Source of the DNA: Myxococcales bacterium
GTDB taxonomy: Bacteria; Myxococcota_A; UBA9160; SMWR01
Reading direction: 5' to 3'
DNA: 64,000 nt
Assembly (NCBI GenBank): GCA_022561775.1
Contig: JADFQO010000005.1
Location: forward strand, 54,198 to 118,197
Shown: in pieces, positions 9,143 through 16,833 of the stretch
How positions within the stretch are numbered: the stretch's first letter is position 1
Layout of the letters: the number at the start of each line of letters is the position of its first letter
Position numbers and translations under genes: made by a program
Notes under the pieces: model-generated
Seen by the model: only the letters and a program-made list of their open reading frames with translations
What the model was told of the DNA's origin: nothing
Databases searched by the model: none

Positions 9143-10215
9143 CAGGGCGGCCCGGACGCTACGGGGACGCCGCCGTACGACTCGACGCCACCACCCTCGT
9201 AGACCTTGTGGGTCCCGCTCGTCACGATCGTATCCCCGCTGGTGAGTCCGGCCAGGATGATCACCTGACCCTCACGGCGCGTACCGAGTTCGACGGAGAC
9301 CCGCTCCGCTAGATCTTCAGCAGTCACCCGCCATACGTAGGGGCCGATCGCGTCGTTGGCGATCGCCGACTCGGGAACGAGCAGGGCTTGCTCCGTGCGC
9401 TCGACCTCGAGTTCGACACGCGCAAACATCCCGGGTCGCAGGCGTCCGTCGGAATTGGGCAGCCACGCCTTCAGCGCGAGTCGGCGGCTTGCCGGGTCGA
9501 GGGATGGCGAGATGAAGTAGACCAGGCCTTCGAAGCGCTCGCCCGGGTACGCGGCCACCCGCGCTGCCACCACGAGGCCTGGCTGCGCCAGTGCGATCGC
9601 GTTTTCGGGAAGTGAGAACTGCAACTGCAGGCGATCTACGGCGTCGATCTGGACCAGCGCATCATCGGAGTCGACGCGATCTCCAGGCGAGACATGGCGC
9701 GCACCTAGAGCGCCGTCGAACGGCGCGCGAATTTGCGTCCGATCGAGGTTGATTCGCGCGAGATCCACCACGGCTTCGGCGGCCGCTACCGCGGCTCGCG
9801 CCTGGGTCAGCTCCGAAGCCGCCGAGACCTTGACCTTCGAAAGCCTTTCGGTGCGCTGGAAGACATCGACAACGAGCGCCCGATTCGCTTCCGCTTCTCG
9901 CAACGCCGCGCGCTGTTCGCCCGAATGAAGGATGAAGAGCGCTTCGCCGGCCGCTACACGCTGCCCTTCCTGGAATTCGACGGACTTCACGACACCCGCG
10001 ATCTCGGGTCGGAGAACCACCGACTCCGCGGCCGCGAGCTGACCGACGACCTCGACGCGTTCGGAAAACAGGCGCGACTCGATACGGGTGGTTTCGACGA
10101 CGCTCGGCGGTGGACCGTCCGGGGACTCCAATGCATCGGAGCTGCAGCTCGCCGCCAGCAGCGCAGACAGCGCGAGCATCGAGCAAAGCCACTGTCTGAC
10201 CAGAGATCCGACCAT
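9142..10215 (-). CDS. RND periplasmic adaptor (membrane fusion protein), lipoprotein
   Basis: A 357-residue adaptor, starting at the ATG at 10215 (MVGSLVRQW). The signal peptide ends in the lipobox LAAS-C, so it should be lipid-anchored. The barrel-sandwich halves are visible as AAAESVVLRPEIAGVVKSVE and RTQIRAPFDGALG, separated by a helical hairpin, followed by the beta-barrel (ENAIALAQPG) and membrane-proximal domains. It bridges the RND pump to an outer-membrane channel. The frame is open upstream to 10491, but only the 10215 start gives a signal peptide; its Shine-Dalgarno site is weak (GGGGG immediately before the ATG). It is the first gene of the three-gene operon with the RND pump and the GT39-like protein. 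Confidence 0.92.
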   Translation of the reverse strand: MVGSLVRQWLCSMLALSALLAASCSSDALESPDGPPPSVVETTRIESRLFSERVEVVGQLAAAESVVLRPEIAGVVKSVEFQEGQRVAAGEALFILHSGEQRAALREAEANRALVVDVFQRTERLSKVKVSAASELTQARAAVAAAEAVVDLARINLDRTQIRAPFDGALGARHVSPGDRVDSDDALVQIDAVDRLQLQFSLPENAIALAQPGLVVAARVAAYPGERFEGLVYFISPSLDPASRRLALKAWLPNSDGRLRPGMFARVELEVERTEQALLVPESAIANDAIGPYVWRVTAEDLAERVSVELGTRREGQVIILAGLTSGDTIVTSGTHKVYEGGGVESYGGVPVASGPP

Positions 10216-10292
10216 CCCCCATGCTATCACGGGTCTGGAACGAGGGGGTTCCGGAAGTACGGATCGCCGCCTCGGACGAGAAGCATCACGGG

Positions 10293-10298
10293 TATACT
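10293..10298 (+). promoter_or_regulatory. -10-like box (TATACT) upstream of the DUF420-like gene
   Basis: GGTATACTCGCGC lies 25 bases before the ATG at 10323. It matches the box upstream of hpnH (GGTACACTCGCGC) almost base for base. No clear -35 is seen. Confidence 0.45.
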
Positions 10299-10322
10299 CG
10301 CGCCGTTTCGAATGGAAACCCG

Positions 10323-10799
10323 ATGAATCCCAATCTCGCGTTCTGGACCGCCGTGCTGGTAGATCTGCTCGCCATCGTCGCGCTGGTTGCGATCGGGATC
10401 CGAAGCATTCGACGGGGCAATCTGTCCCGCCACCGCCGCTGTATGAAAAGCTCGGCGGCTCTCGTCGCTTGCTTCTTCGGCATCTATCCACTCAAGCTGC
10501 TCTGGCTCGGCCGCGAGCGGCTTCCCGAATGGAGCGGACAGGCTGTCGCAATTCTGCGGATCCACGAATTCTGCGTGTTCGCGATGCTCGTCGGTGGACT
10601 GATCGCACTGATTCTGAGCCAGAAGATGCACCGCAAGCGGAATCAGCTGACCCATCTTCCCGACGCTCCACTCGCTTCGAGCCGCATTCTCCGGAGACAT
10701 CGCCAGGCGGGCTGGACCGCCGCGATCGGAGCTGGACTGGCCTTTCTCACCGCGGCTACCGTGCTCGTGGGAATGTACCGGCGGGCGGGCGGTCACTGA
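10323..10799 (+). CDS. DUF420-like small membrane protein
   Basis: A 158-residue integral membrane protein with four predicted spans. Histidines sit at the membrane edges in the pattern known from DUF420/YozB-type proteins: NLSRHRRCMKSSA after the first span, AILRIHEFCVFAMLVGG in the third, and ILRRHRQAGWTAAIG before the last. DUF420 proteins are often linked to cytochrome oxidase assembly or haem proteins, but none is adjacent here. The ATG at 10323 begins MNPNLAFWTAVLVDLLA; longer frames upstream lack a plausible start. It is divergent from the RND operon and 46 bases ahead of the sulfatase-like gene. Family assignment rests on the histidine/topology pattern and is moderate. Confidence 0.65.
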   Translation: MNPNLAFWTAVLVDLLAIVALVAIGIRSIRRGNLSRHRRCMKSSAALVACFFGIYPLKLLWLGRERLPEWSGQAVAILRIHEFCVFAMLVGGLIALILSQKMHRKRNQLTHLPDAPLASSRILRRHRQAGWTAAIGAGLAFLTAATVLVGMYRRAGGH

Positions 10800-10833
10800 C
10801 CATCCGCCGCGTTCGCTCGAACCGCCCACGCGG

Positions 10834-10839
10834 TATGAT
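10834..10839 (+). promoter_or_regulatory. -10-like box (TATGAT) immediately before the sulfatase-like gene
   Basis: CGGTATGATGCCCGC is followed directly by the ATG at 10846, only six bases after the hexamer. Transcription would start at or next to the start codon, so a leaderless mRNA is likely. No Shine-Dalgarno sequence is present, which agrees. Confidence 0.45.
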
Positions 10840-10845
10840 GCCCGC

Positions 10846-12936
10846 ATGCCTCGAACCCACAGCGGCCGATCCGTTGCTCACTCCATCTGCGCGTACTTCG
10901 CGCTGCTCTCGATCAGCGCTTGCGCGACGGCTCCGCCGCCCACTGCGCCGACCGCCCTCATCGAGGAAGGCCGGCGCCCCGAACGCGTCGTCCTGATCAC
11001 GATCGACACGCTGCGCGCGGACTACGTGGGATGCTATGGCTCGAAATCGTCGCGCACCCCCACCCTCGATCGACTGGCGGCCAACGGAGTGCGCTTCGCG
11101 ACCGCCATTTCGCCCACGCCGATGACGATGCCCTCGCACACCTCGCTCATGACGGGACTCGATCCGACTCTGCACGGCGTTCACAGCAACGCGAAGTTTC
11201 GCCTCAACGATGGGATTCCGACGCTCGCGGCGCAATTTCAGGCCCACGGTTTTGCAACCGCGGCTTTCCTCTCATCCGTCGTGCTCGACCGGCGCTATGG
11301 ACTGGCCCGCGGCTTCGACGTGTATGACGACCGCATGGGGTTTCGCCGCAACATCGAAGCCGCGACGGGCGGTTACGCGGAGCGGACCGCAGACCAGGTG
11401 GTGGATGCGACGCTCCAGTGGCTGAAATCCGCACCGAGCCGCTTCTTCCTATGGGTCCACTTCTACGACCCCCACGGAAGCTATGATCCTCCGAGGGGCT
11501 TTCGTCCCAGGCAGACAGCCACAACAGCCAAGCCCGAAGAAGTCGGAACCATCGAATACGCGAAGCAGGTCTTTCCTCCGCTATACGCCGGGGAAATCTA
11601 TTTCGCGGATACGGAACTCGGCCGACTCCTCCGCGTCTTGAACCGAAAGTTCGCCGATCACCGCACCCTCCTCGTCGTCACCAGCGACCACGGCGAAAGC
11701 CTGGGCGAGCACGGCGAACTCACCCACACCCTCACCGCCTACGACGCAACGCAGAAGGTTCCGCTGCTGATGAAGGGCCCCGGTGTACCGCGCGGCCGCG
11801 TCGTTGACGCGCAGGTCCGGCTGGTCGACGTGGCACCGACCATCCTGAGCCTGTCCGGGCTCCCCGCGATCGAGCGCACCACGGGCCAGGATCTGGGGCC
11901 GTGGATGAGGGGGGAACGCGAGGATGGACTCGAAGCCTACGTCGAAACCCTCGAGACCTATCTCGCCTACGGCTGGAGCCCAGTACTCGGGCTGAGGAAG
12001 GACGGGTACAAATACCTGCGGACCGTCCGCCCCGAACTCTACGCGCTGGACACGGACCCACACGAACTGAACGACCTGGCAGCGCGCCTGCCTGCGAAGT
12101 TGAAAGCGTTCGACGCGGCGCTGGAAGCACACCTCGCTGACGCGCTGGCCGTCGTTCCCAACGCGGTCACTCCACCCGAAGAGATCGCGCTACTCGAAAG
12201 CCTGGGGTACGTGGTTCGCGACTCGGACGGTGGCGAACACCCTCTGGGATGGGTCGGCGGCGCGGACCCGAAAGACGTGCTCGGCACCTTCATCAAGATT
12301 CTCGAGGCGCGTTCGAAACTGACAACGGGTGATATCGAGGGCGCCCGCCAAATCCTCGATTCGGAGCCCGAGGCAGGCGGTTGGATTGCCCACGCCCGGG
12401 CTGAAATCGAACTCGAATTTGGCGACGCCGAACTGGCCGAGCGATTGGCTCGCGAAGTCATCGCCGCCCAACCCCACCACGCCGAGGGTTACCTGGTCCT
12501 CGGCCAAGCGCTCGAGTTGCAGGGACACACCCAAGACGCAGTCGCAGCCTACGAAGAGGCGGCTCGCATCAACCCCAACGAGACCGCCTCGCTGGTCGCA
12601 CTCGCGCAGATCTCCGAAGCCACTGGCCAATTGGACGCCGCAGAACGCCGCTATCGAGAGGCGCTCGACTCCAATGCCCCGAGCGCCGACGCAGCCCTGA
12701 GACTGGCTGCACTCTATTACGATCGCGGGCTCTCATCGGATGCCCACGCCACACTCTCGGAAACCGGCCTGCTAGACGCGGCTGGGCTCGATGCGTTGAT
12801 CCGCCTCATCCGAGCCGAGGCCAAGGCGGGTTATCGCGCCGATGCGCTCGATCGCCTCGAGCGCGCCCTCAAACGCAACGAGAATGAGGAACTCGAAGCC
12901 GTCTACGCGGAACTCGGCGGACGGAGCGAGAACTGA
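10846..12936 (+). CDS. Sulfatase-fold (alkaline phosphatase superfamily) lipoprotein with TPR tail
   Basis: A 696-residue protein. A signal peptide ends in the lipobox SISAC (C26). Residues about 48-420 are a sulfatase-fold hydrolase: metal ligands in ITIDTLRADYVGCYG (D54) and VTSDHGESLGEHGELTH, and the C-terminal landmark EIALLESLGYV. The position converted to formylglycine in true sulfatases (C/S-x-P-S-R) reads T94-M-P-S-H, so the nucleophile would be a threonine. That makes a phospho- or phosphono-transfer/hydrolysis reaction more likely than sulfate ester cleavage. Residues about 470-690 form tandem TPR helices, suggesting protein contacts. No sulfatase-maturing enzyme is in the window. 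Substrate unknown. Confidence 0.82.
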   Translation: MPRTHSGRSVAHSICAYFALLSISACATAPPPTAPTALIEEGRRPERVVLITIDTLRADYVGCYGSKSSRTPTLDRLAANGVRFATAISPTPMTMPSHTSLMTGLDPTLHGVHSNAKFRLNDGIPTLAAQFQAHGFATAAFLSSVVLDRRYGLARGFDVYDDRMGFRRNIEAATGGYAERTADQVVDATLQWLKSAPSRFFLWVHFYDPHGSYDPPRGFRPRQTATTAKPEEVGTIEYAKQVFPPLYAGEIYFADTELGRLLRVLNRKFADHRTLLVVTSDHGESLGEHGELTHTLTAYDATQKVPLLMKGPGVPRGRVVDAQVRLVDVAPTILSLSGLPAIERTTGQDLGPWMRGEREDGLEAYVETLETYLAYGWSPVLGLRKDGYKYLRTVRPELYALDTDPHELNDLAARLPAKLKAFDAALEAHLADALAVVPNAVTPPEEIALLESLGYVVRDSDGGEHPLGWVGGADPKDVLGTFIKILEARSKLTTGDIEGARQILDSEPEAGGWIAHARAEIELEFGDAELAERLAREVIAAQPHHAEGYLVLGQALELQGHTQDAVAAYEEAARINPNETASLVALAQISEATGQLDAAERRYREALDSNAPSADAALRLAALYYDRGLSSDAHATLSETGLLDAAGLDALIRLIRAEAKAGYRADALDRLERALKRNENEELEAVYAELGGRSEN

Positions 12937-12979
12937 GCACCGGCACCCATCGACGGTGCCGTAGGCGAGGAGGACGAGC

Positions 12980-13534
12980 GTGATCGCCGAAACCATCGGC
13001 CTGCTCTTGGCGGGATTCTTCTTCTGGGGGCTGCTCGAGTATACGATCCACGGCCCGCTGTCCCACCGCTGGAAGACGTTCGCCTCGCCTCTGCACGCAA
13101 ATCACCACCGCAGCCCTCGAAACGTCTTTACTTCTCCGATCGCAGTCCTGCCGATCACGCTGCTCTTGTTCGGCGCGACAACGCTCGTCGCGAGCCCCCT
13201 TCAAGCGAGTTTCTTCGTCGGCGGAGCGCTCGCCGGCTTCTGCCGCTACGAATGGATGCATTGGCGCTTCCACTTCCGCGCGCCTCGCAGCAAACGCGAA
13301 CGCCTGCTCCGCAGCCACCACCTCGCACACCACTTCTGCAACTCGCGGGTCTACCACGGGGTCTCGACTCGCCTCTGGGATCGGGTCTTCGGCACCCTCC
13401 CGGCGAATTGGAAGGAAGACTACGCGCGGGTCGCGGACTGTGCTCCGCTCACGGGCGAAAGCAACTTCGTCGAAATCTGGAATCCCAGGACGAGTCTGGC
13501 GCACCTACGGCGGACGATGGATCGAGGACCGTAG
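12980..13534 (+). CDS. Fatty-acid hydroxylase / sterol-desaturase superfamily membrane protein
   Basis: A 184-residue protein with the histidine clusters of non-haem di-iron membrane hydroxylases in order: HGPLSH (HxxxxH), HANHH, EWMHWRFHF, HHLAHHF and a final YHGVSTRLWDRVFGT. The last segment is characteristic of the superfamily (G-V-x-x-x-x-W-D-R-x-F-G-T). These enzymes use oxygen and a di-iron site to hydroxylate or desaturate lipid substrates; FA2H-like members act on acyl chains. Two or three short hydrophobic spans are present. The ATG at 12980 lies 43 bases after the sulfatase-like gene with a GAGGACGAG site. It is shorter than many family members but keeps all histidine boxes. The lipid substrate is unknown. 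Confidence 0.82.
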   Translation: MIAETIGLLLAGFFFWGLLEYTIHGPLSHRWKTFASPLHANHHRSPRNVFTSPIAVLPITLLLFGATTLVASPLQASFFVGGALAGFCRYEWMHWRFHFRAPRSKRERLLRSHHLAHHFCNSRVYHGVSTRLWDRVFGTLPANWKEDYARVADCAPLTGESNFVEIWNPRTSLAHLRRTMDRGP

Positions 13535-13587
13535 TCGCTCTGCGGTAGGGTTCTGCCTGCGTCAGCACGCGCGGGAAATATTGTCGG

Positions 13588-14010
13588 TCAGAGCGTCCTT
13601 CCCTGGAGCAACATCTTCTGCCCGTCGGGAAAGTACACCTGGATCTTCGACGGGCTCATGATGCGCTCGATGACGCCGGTCCCGAACGACTGGTGATCGA
13701 TGCGATCTCCGACTGCGTAGATTTCACTCGTCTGGTACGGGCGGATCGGGCGAGACAGATCGGGCTCCACCATGGGACCCACGGGTTCCGGCGCGACGTT
13801 CTTTCGGGATGCGCGCTTGGCGGGCTTCATCTGTTTCTCTGCATCGGTCAGGCGGTGCCGATGTTGTGAGCCGCACTGCGCGCACTCCACCTTCCCGATG
13901 CGCCCGTTGGTGATCGACATGATCACGTGGGCGCCGTCGCCGCACTTCTGGCATTTGTTTTGAATATCTGCGCCGACTTCTCTTTTGGCTGCCATTCCAG
14001 TGATCCCCAC
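13588..14010 (-). CDS. Zinc-ribbon protein with C-terminal CarD/UvrD-tail-like domain
   Basis: A 140-residue protein. The N-terminus carries a four-cysteine zinc ribbon, NKCQKCGDGAHVIMSITNG and VECAQCGSQH, followed by a basic linker (about residues 45-85). The C-terminus has a small SH3/KOW-like barrel, YAVGDRIDHQSFGTGVIERI, then a KIQVYFPDG strand, a pattern also found in CarD-type RNA polymerase-binding domains and at the C-terminus of UvrD/PcrA. This suggests a nucleic-acid or RNA polymerase partner, but no function is known to me. Translation may begin at 14010 or at the second Met (MAAKREVG, five residues in). It is convergent with the hydroxylase-like gene, 53 bases apart. Confidence 0.65.
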   Translation of the reverse strand: MGITGMAAKREVGADIQNKCQKCGDGAHVIMSITNGRIGKVECAQCGSQHRHRLTDAEKQMKPAKRASRKNVAPEPVGPMVEPDLSRPIRPYQTSEIYAVGDRIDHQSFGTGVIERIMSPSKIQVYFPDGQKMLLQGRTL

Positions 14011-14325
14011 CAGTGACCCCCACGCGAGGTAGACGCTCGCTTGCCACGAGCACTTCGATCGATTTCGGATAGCCTAACGCTCTCAGAAACGCGCAGCCAC
14101 TCGAACTCACCCGGGCTTCGCCGCAAAAATTTCGCGACGGCGCAAAGCGCCGCAGCGCGCCGCGCGGACTCACCCCGGGGGGCCGTCCATTCCCGATCGA
14201 TCGAACCAATCGGCCAAAACGGCGCGATTCGCATTCACCCCGAGCGCTGCAACCGGAAATTGTACCGGAAACGCGGCGACGCCATTCGCGTTAGACTCTC
14301 CGCCAGATCGAGGGGGGCACACCCA
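14011..14325. other. Divergent intergenic region (315 bases)
   Basis: The gap separates the minus-strand zinc-ribbon gene from the plus-strand lipoprotein gene. Apart from a -10-like TAGACT at 14292-14297 reading toward the lipoprotein gene, no gene, RNA structure or repeat is apparent. Open frames here lack coding character. Confidence 0.5.
14292..14297 (+). promoter_or_regulatory. -10-like box (TAGACT) upstream of lipoprotein gene
   Basis: CGTTAGACTCTCC lies 29 bases before the ATG at 14326 and shares the TANACT core with other candidate promoters in the window. No convincing -35. Confidence 0.35.
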
Positions 14326-15435
14326 ATGCGCGCCGCATTATCCCTCACAGCCGCCTTCACGATCGGGAGCATCGCGATCTGGCTGCCGGCCTGCGCGGGA
14401 AAATCGGAGCACGGGCCCACGATTCTCGCGGGAATCGAACCGGCCACGAACGAGGTGCAAACCCGAATTTCGGATCCCCGACCCCGAGCCTTCGACGCCG
14501 AAGGTCGGATCCTCCTACCGTATCGCGGCCCTGGCAAGGGTGGCGTCGCGTACCGTCTCACACTCGAGGTCGAAGGCGAACGAGCGGCCCGCAAATCATC
14601 CGACAACAAGCGGCAACCGCCCGTTCGCGAGTCGCGCGCGCTGGAGGTCGATTTCAGGAAGCTTCCCGTCGAAGGCACCGATTCCAGAAACGACGTGTTT
14701 CTAGTCGGGCTCGACGCACTCCGCTACACACAAAAACAGCAAAACCCTACGGCCAGTCGCGAAATCGAACTCGCAGACGACCGATTGCGGATTGCGATCA
14801 ACGGTGAGACGTCGATCGACAACCGAGGCACTCGAGTCATTGGGCCTCTCGCACCGCGCATTTTCCTGGGCCGCATTTTCGGCGTGATCAGCCACGACCC
14901 GAGTGGCAATCCCACCAAGCTATCGAGTCGAGGGGTTCCTGCCGCACGTCAATTCATGAACGAAATCCCGATCCTCGGAGCCATTGCATACGCGATGGTG
15001 TCCCTCCCGCAAGATCCGATCGGCCCGGGTTCCAGCTGGACCGGTGTTCGCATTCCGCCCAGCCGCTCCGGCGAACTCGGTCTGAGCTTGACGGTCGACT
15101 ACTCGTTGGCGGGCTTCGAGATCTTTGAAGGCGTTCCCTGCGCGATGATCGTGCTCGACGCCCACATCAGCGAAAACGGGGTCACCAGCGTCACGGGGCA
15201 CCCATTCGATCAAGTTCAGGCGACTCTCAACGGAACGGCCTGGGTCGAACTGGAAAATTCGCTCGTTCGTCGAGTCGTTCTCAGCGACCAGATCAGAGCC
15301 CGTTGGGTAGACCCGGGCGATCCCAGAAAGACCACGGAGCGCCGTATCCAACACGCGAGCAAATTGGTGTTGGCGCTACGCGATCCCGCTTCGAGATCCA
15401 ACAAGTGGTCCGACAAGACGCCCCGATTCGATTAA
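14326..15435 (+). CDS. Putative lipoprotein of unknown function
   Basis: A 369-residue protein, starting at ATG 14326 (MRAALSLTAAFTIGSIAIWL) with AGGGGG upstream. The signal peptide ends in the lipobox LPAC. The body is rich in beta-strand-like segments and has the layout of secreted proteins that read out a quantity from a precursor, with repeated patterns such as LEVDFRKLPVEGTDSRNDVF and WTGVRIPPSRSGELGLSLTV. I do not recognise a family. A paralogue-like feature is the W-V-E-L-E-N-S-L-V-R-R-V stretch near residue 305, typical of periplasmic proteins with antiparallel sheets. It ends 18 bases before the convergent symporter gene, with a hairpin between them. Outer-membrane or periplasmic location is inferred from the lipobox. 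Confidence 0.7.
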   Translation: MRAALSLTAAFTIGSIAIWLPACAGKSEHGPTILAGIEPATNEVQTRISDPRPRAFDAEGRILLPYRGPGKGGVAYRLTLEVEGERAARKSSDNKRQPPVRESRALEVDFRKLPVEGTDSRNDVFLVGLDALRYTQKQQNPTASREIELADDRLRIAINGETSIDNRGTRVIGPLAPRIFLGRIFGVISHDPSGNPTKLSSRGVPAARQFMNEIPILGAIAYAMVSLPQDPIGPGSSWTGVRIPPSRSGELGLSLTVDYSLAGFEIFEGVPCAMIVLDAHISENGVTSVTGHPFDQVQATLNGTAWVELENSLVRRVVLSDQIRARWVDPGDPRKTTERRIQHASKLVLALRDPASRSNKWSDKTPRFD

Positions 15436-15438
15436 TCG

Positions 15439-15457
15439 CTGAGCGGAGGCCGCTCAG
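15439..15457. terminator. Hairpin between convergent genes
   Basis: CTGAGCGG AGG CCGCTCAG is an eight-base-pair perfect stem with a three-base loop. It sits where the lipoprotein gene and the DAACS symporter gene converge and overlaps the symporter stop codon. There is no T-run on either side, so it may be a bidirectional stabilising hairpin rather than a classical intrinsic terminator. Confidence 0.4.
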
Positions 15458-16725
15458 GTGCCCTCGCTTTCGTCGCGAAAGATCTCTCGCGACAGCTGCC
15501 CCTCGCTCGCGGCAACAATGCAACTGACGGAAGCATCGCCAGTCACATTGACGGCTGTCCGCACCATGTCGAGTAATCGATCGACGCCGATGACCAGCGC
15601 GATTCCCTCGACTGGAAGGTTCACCTGGCGCAACACCATCGCGAGCATGATGAGCCCCACACCCGGGACGCCAGCAGTTCCGATTGATGCGAGCGTGGCC
15701 GTTAGGACAACCATCAAATAATCCGTCGGCGAAAGATCGATCCCATAGGCCTGAGCGATGAAACCCGTTGCGACGCCCTGCATGATCGCCGTCCCGTCCA
15801 TGTTGACGGTCGCACCGAGCGGAATCGTAAACGAGGCGATCGAATTTCCGACGCCCAATTTGTGTTCGACGGTCTCGAGCGTGACGGGGAGTGTGGCATT
15901 GCTGCTGGCCGTGCTGAACGCCAGCGCGATCGGATCCCGCATGTTGCGGAAGAACACGATCGGATTGAGGCCCGCAAGAACTCTCAGAAGGCTCGGATAC
16001 GTGACCAGGGCATGCAACGCCAGGACTCCGAGTACCAACAAGAAATACTGGAGCAGCGGCACCATCGCCCCAAATCCTTGAAGCGCGAAGGTCTTTGCGA
16101 CCAGACAGAACACCCCGTAGGGCGCCACGCTCATCAACAACATCACGAGCCGCATGATCACGGAGTTGAGGTCGCCGAAGAATTTCAACAAGCGCTTGCC
16201 CGGCTCCCCGGACAGCGTCAGCCCAAGGCCGAAGAGCCCGGCGAAGACGATGATCTGCAGCATGTTGCCCTCGGCCATCGCCCGGATCGGATTCGAGGGG
16301 AACAGATCGATGACTACATCCGCCAGCGACGGAGCCTCCTGCACTTCGAACGAAGCGTCGGAATCGAGTTCGAATCCCGCACCGGGCTGGACGATCGTGG
16401 CTGCGATCAGCGCCAGCGACACCGCGATCGCGGTGGTCACCAGATAGAGACCCAGCGTTTTCGCGCCCACCCGACCGAGCTTCGCGACGTCGTCCAGAGC
16501 TGCGGTGCCGCAGACCAGGGAAACGAATACCAGCGGAACGACCAGGAGCTTCAGGCTGGCCATGAAAATCGAACCGCCCACGTGGAGCAACCCATCCACG
16601 ACGACGTTCTCGATCCAGCCGGAGATCCCGATCCAGTTGAGCAGCACGCCGACAGCAAGCCCTGTGCTCATTCCGAGAACGATCTTGAACGTCAAGCTGC
16701 GGCTCTCGCCCCGATCGGTCTGCAT
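15454..16725 (-). CDS. Dicarboxylate/amino acid:cation symporter (DAACS, GltP/DctA-like)
   Basis: A 423-residue membrane protein of typical DAACS length. The serine-rich re-entrant loop appears as AFSTASSNATLPVTLETVE, and the substrate/sodium-binding motif as IPLGATVNMDGTAIMQGV. Near the C-terminus, LLDMVRTAVNVTGDAS contains the conserved D-x-x-R-T-x-x-N-V-x-G-D motif that binds acidic substrates. The protein should import glutamate, aspartate or C4-dicarboxylates with sodium or protons. The ATG at 16725 starts MQTDRGESRSLTFKIVLGMS. It stands alone between a convergent lipoprotein gene and the divergent glnE pair; the nearby nitrogen-regulating glnE may be coincidental. Exact substrate is not predictable. 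Confidence 0.93.
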   Translation of the reverse strand: MQTDRGESRSLTFKIVLGMSTGLAVGVLLNWIGISGWIENVVVDGLLHVGGSIFMASLKLLVVPLVFVSLVCGTAALDDVAKLGRVGAKTLGLYLVTTAIAVSLALIAATIVQPGAGFELDSDASFEVQEAPSLADVVIDLFPSNPIRAMAEGNMLQIIVFAGLFGLGLTLSGEPGKRLLKFFGDLNSVIMRLVMLLMSVAPYGVFCLVAKTFALQGFGAMVPLLQYFLLVLGVLALHALVTYPSLLRVLAGLNPIVFFRNMRDPIALAFSTASSNATLPVTLETVEHKLGVGNSIASFTIPLGATVNMDGTAIMQGVATGFIAQAYGIDLSPTDYLMVVLTATLASIGTAGVPGVGLIMLAMVLRQVNLPVEGIALVIGVDRLLDMVRTAVNVTGDASVSCIVAASEGQLSREIFRDESEGT

Positions 16726-16833
16726 CGAAACCCCCCGCGATTGAATGACGTGATCATACCCCGGCAGGAGAGCCCGGTCTCAGCGCGGAAGAAGGAGCGG
16801 CGCAGGAGCCTGGAAAGCGTTACCCCCTGCCAG

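Noticed and set aside
15862..16833. Continuous plus-strand open frame in front of the first glnE gene, giving an 802-residue product
   Set aside because: The first 324 codons run antisense to the DAACS symporter and match nothing; GlnE similarity begins near 16834.
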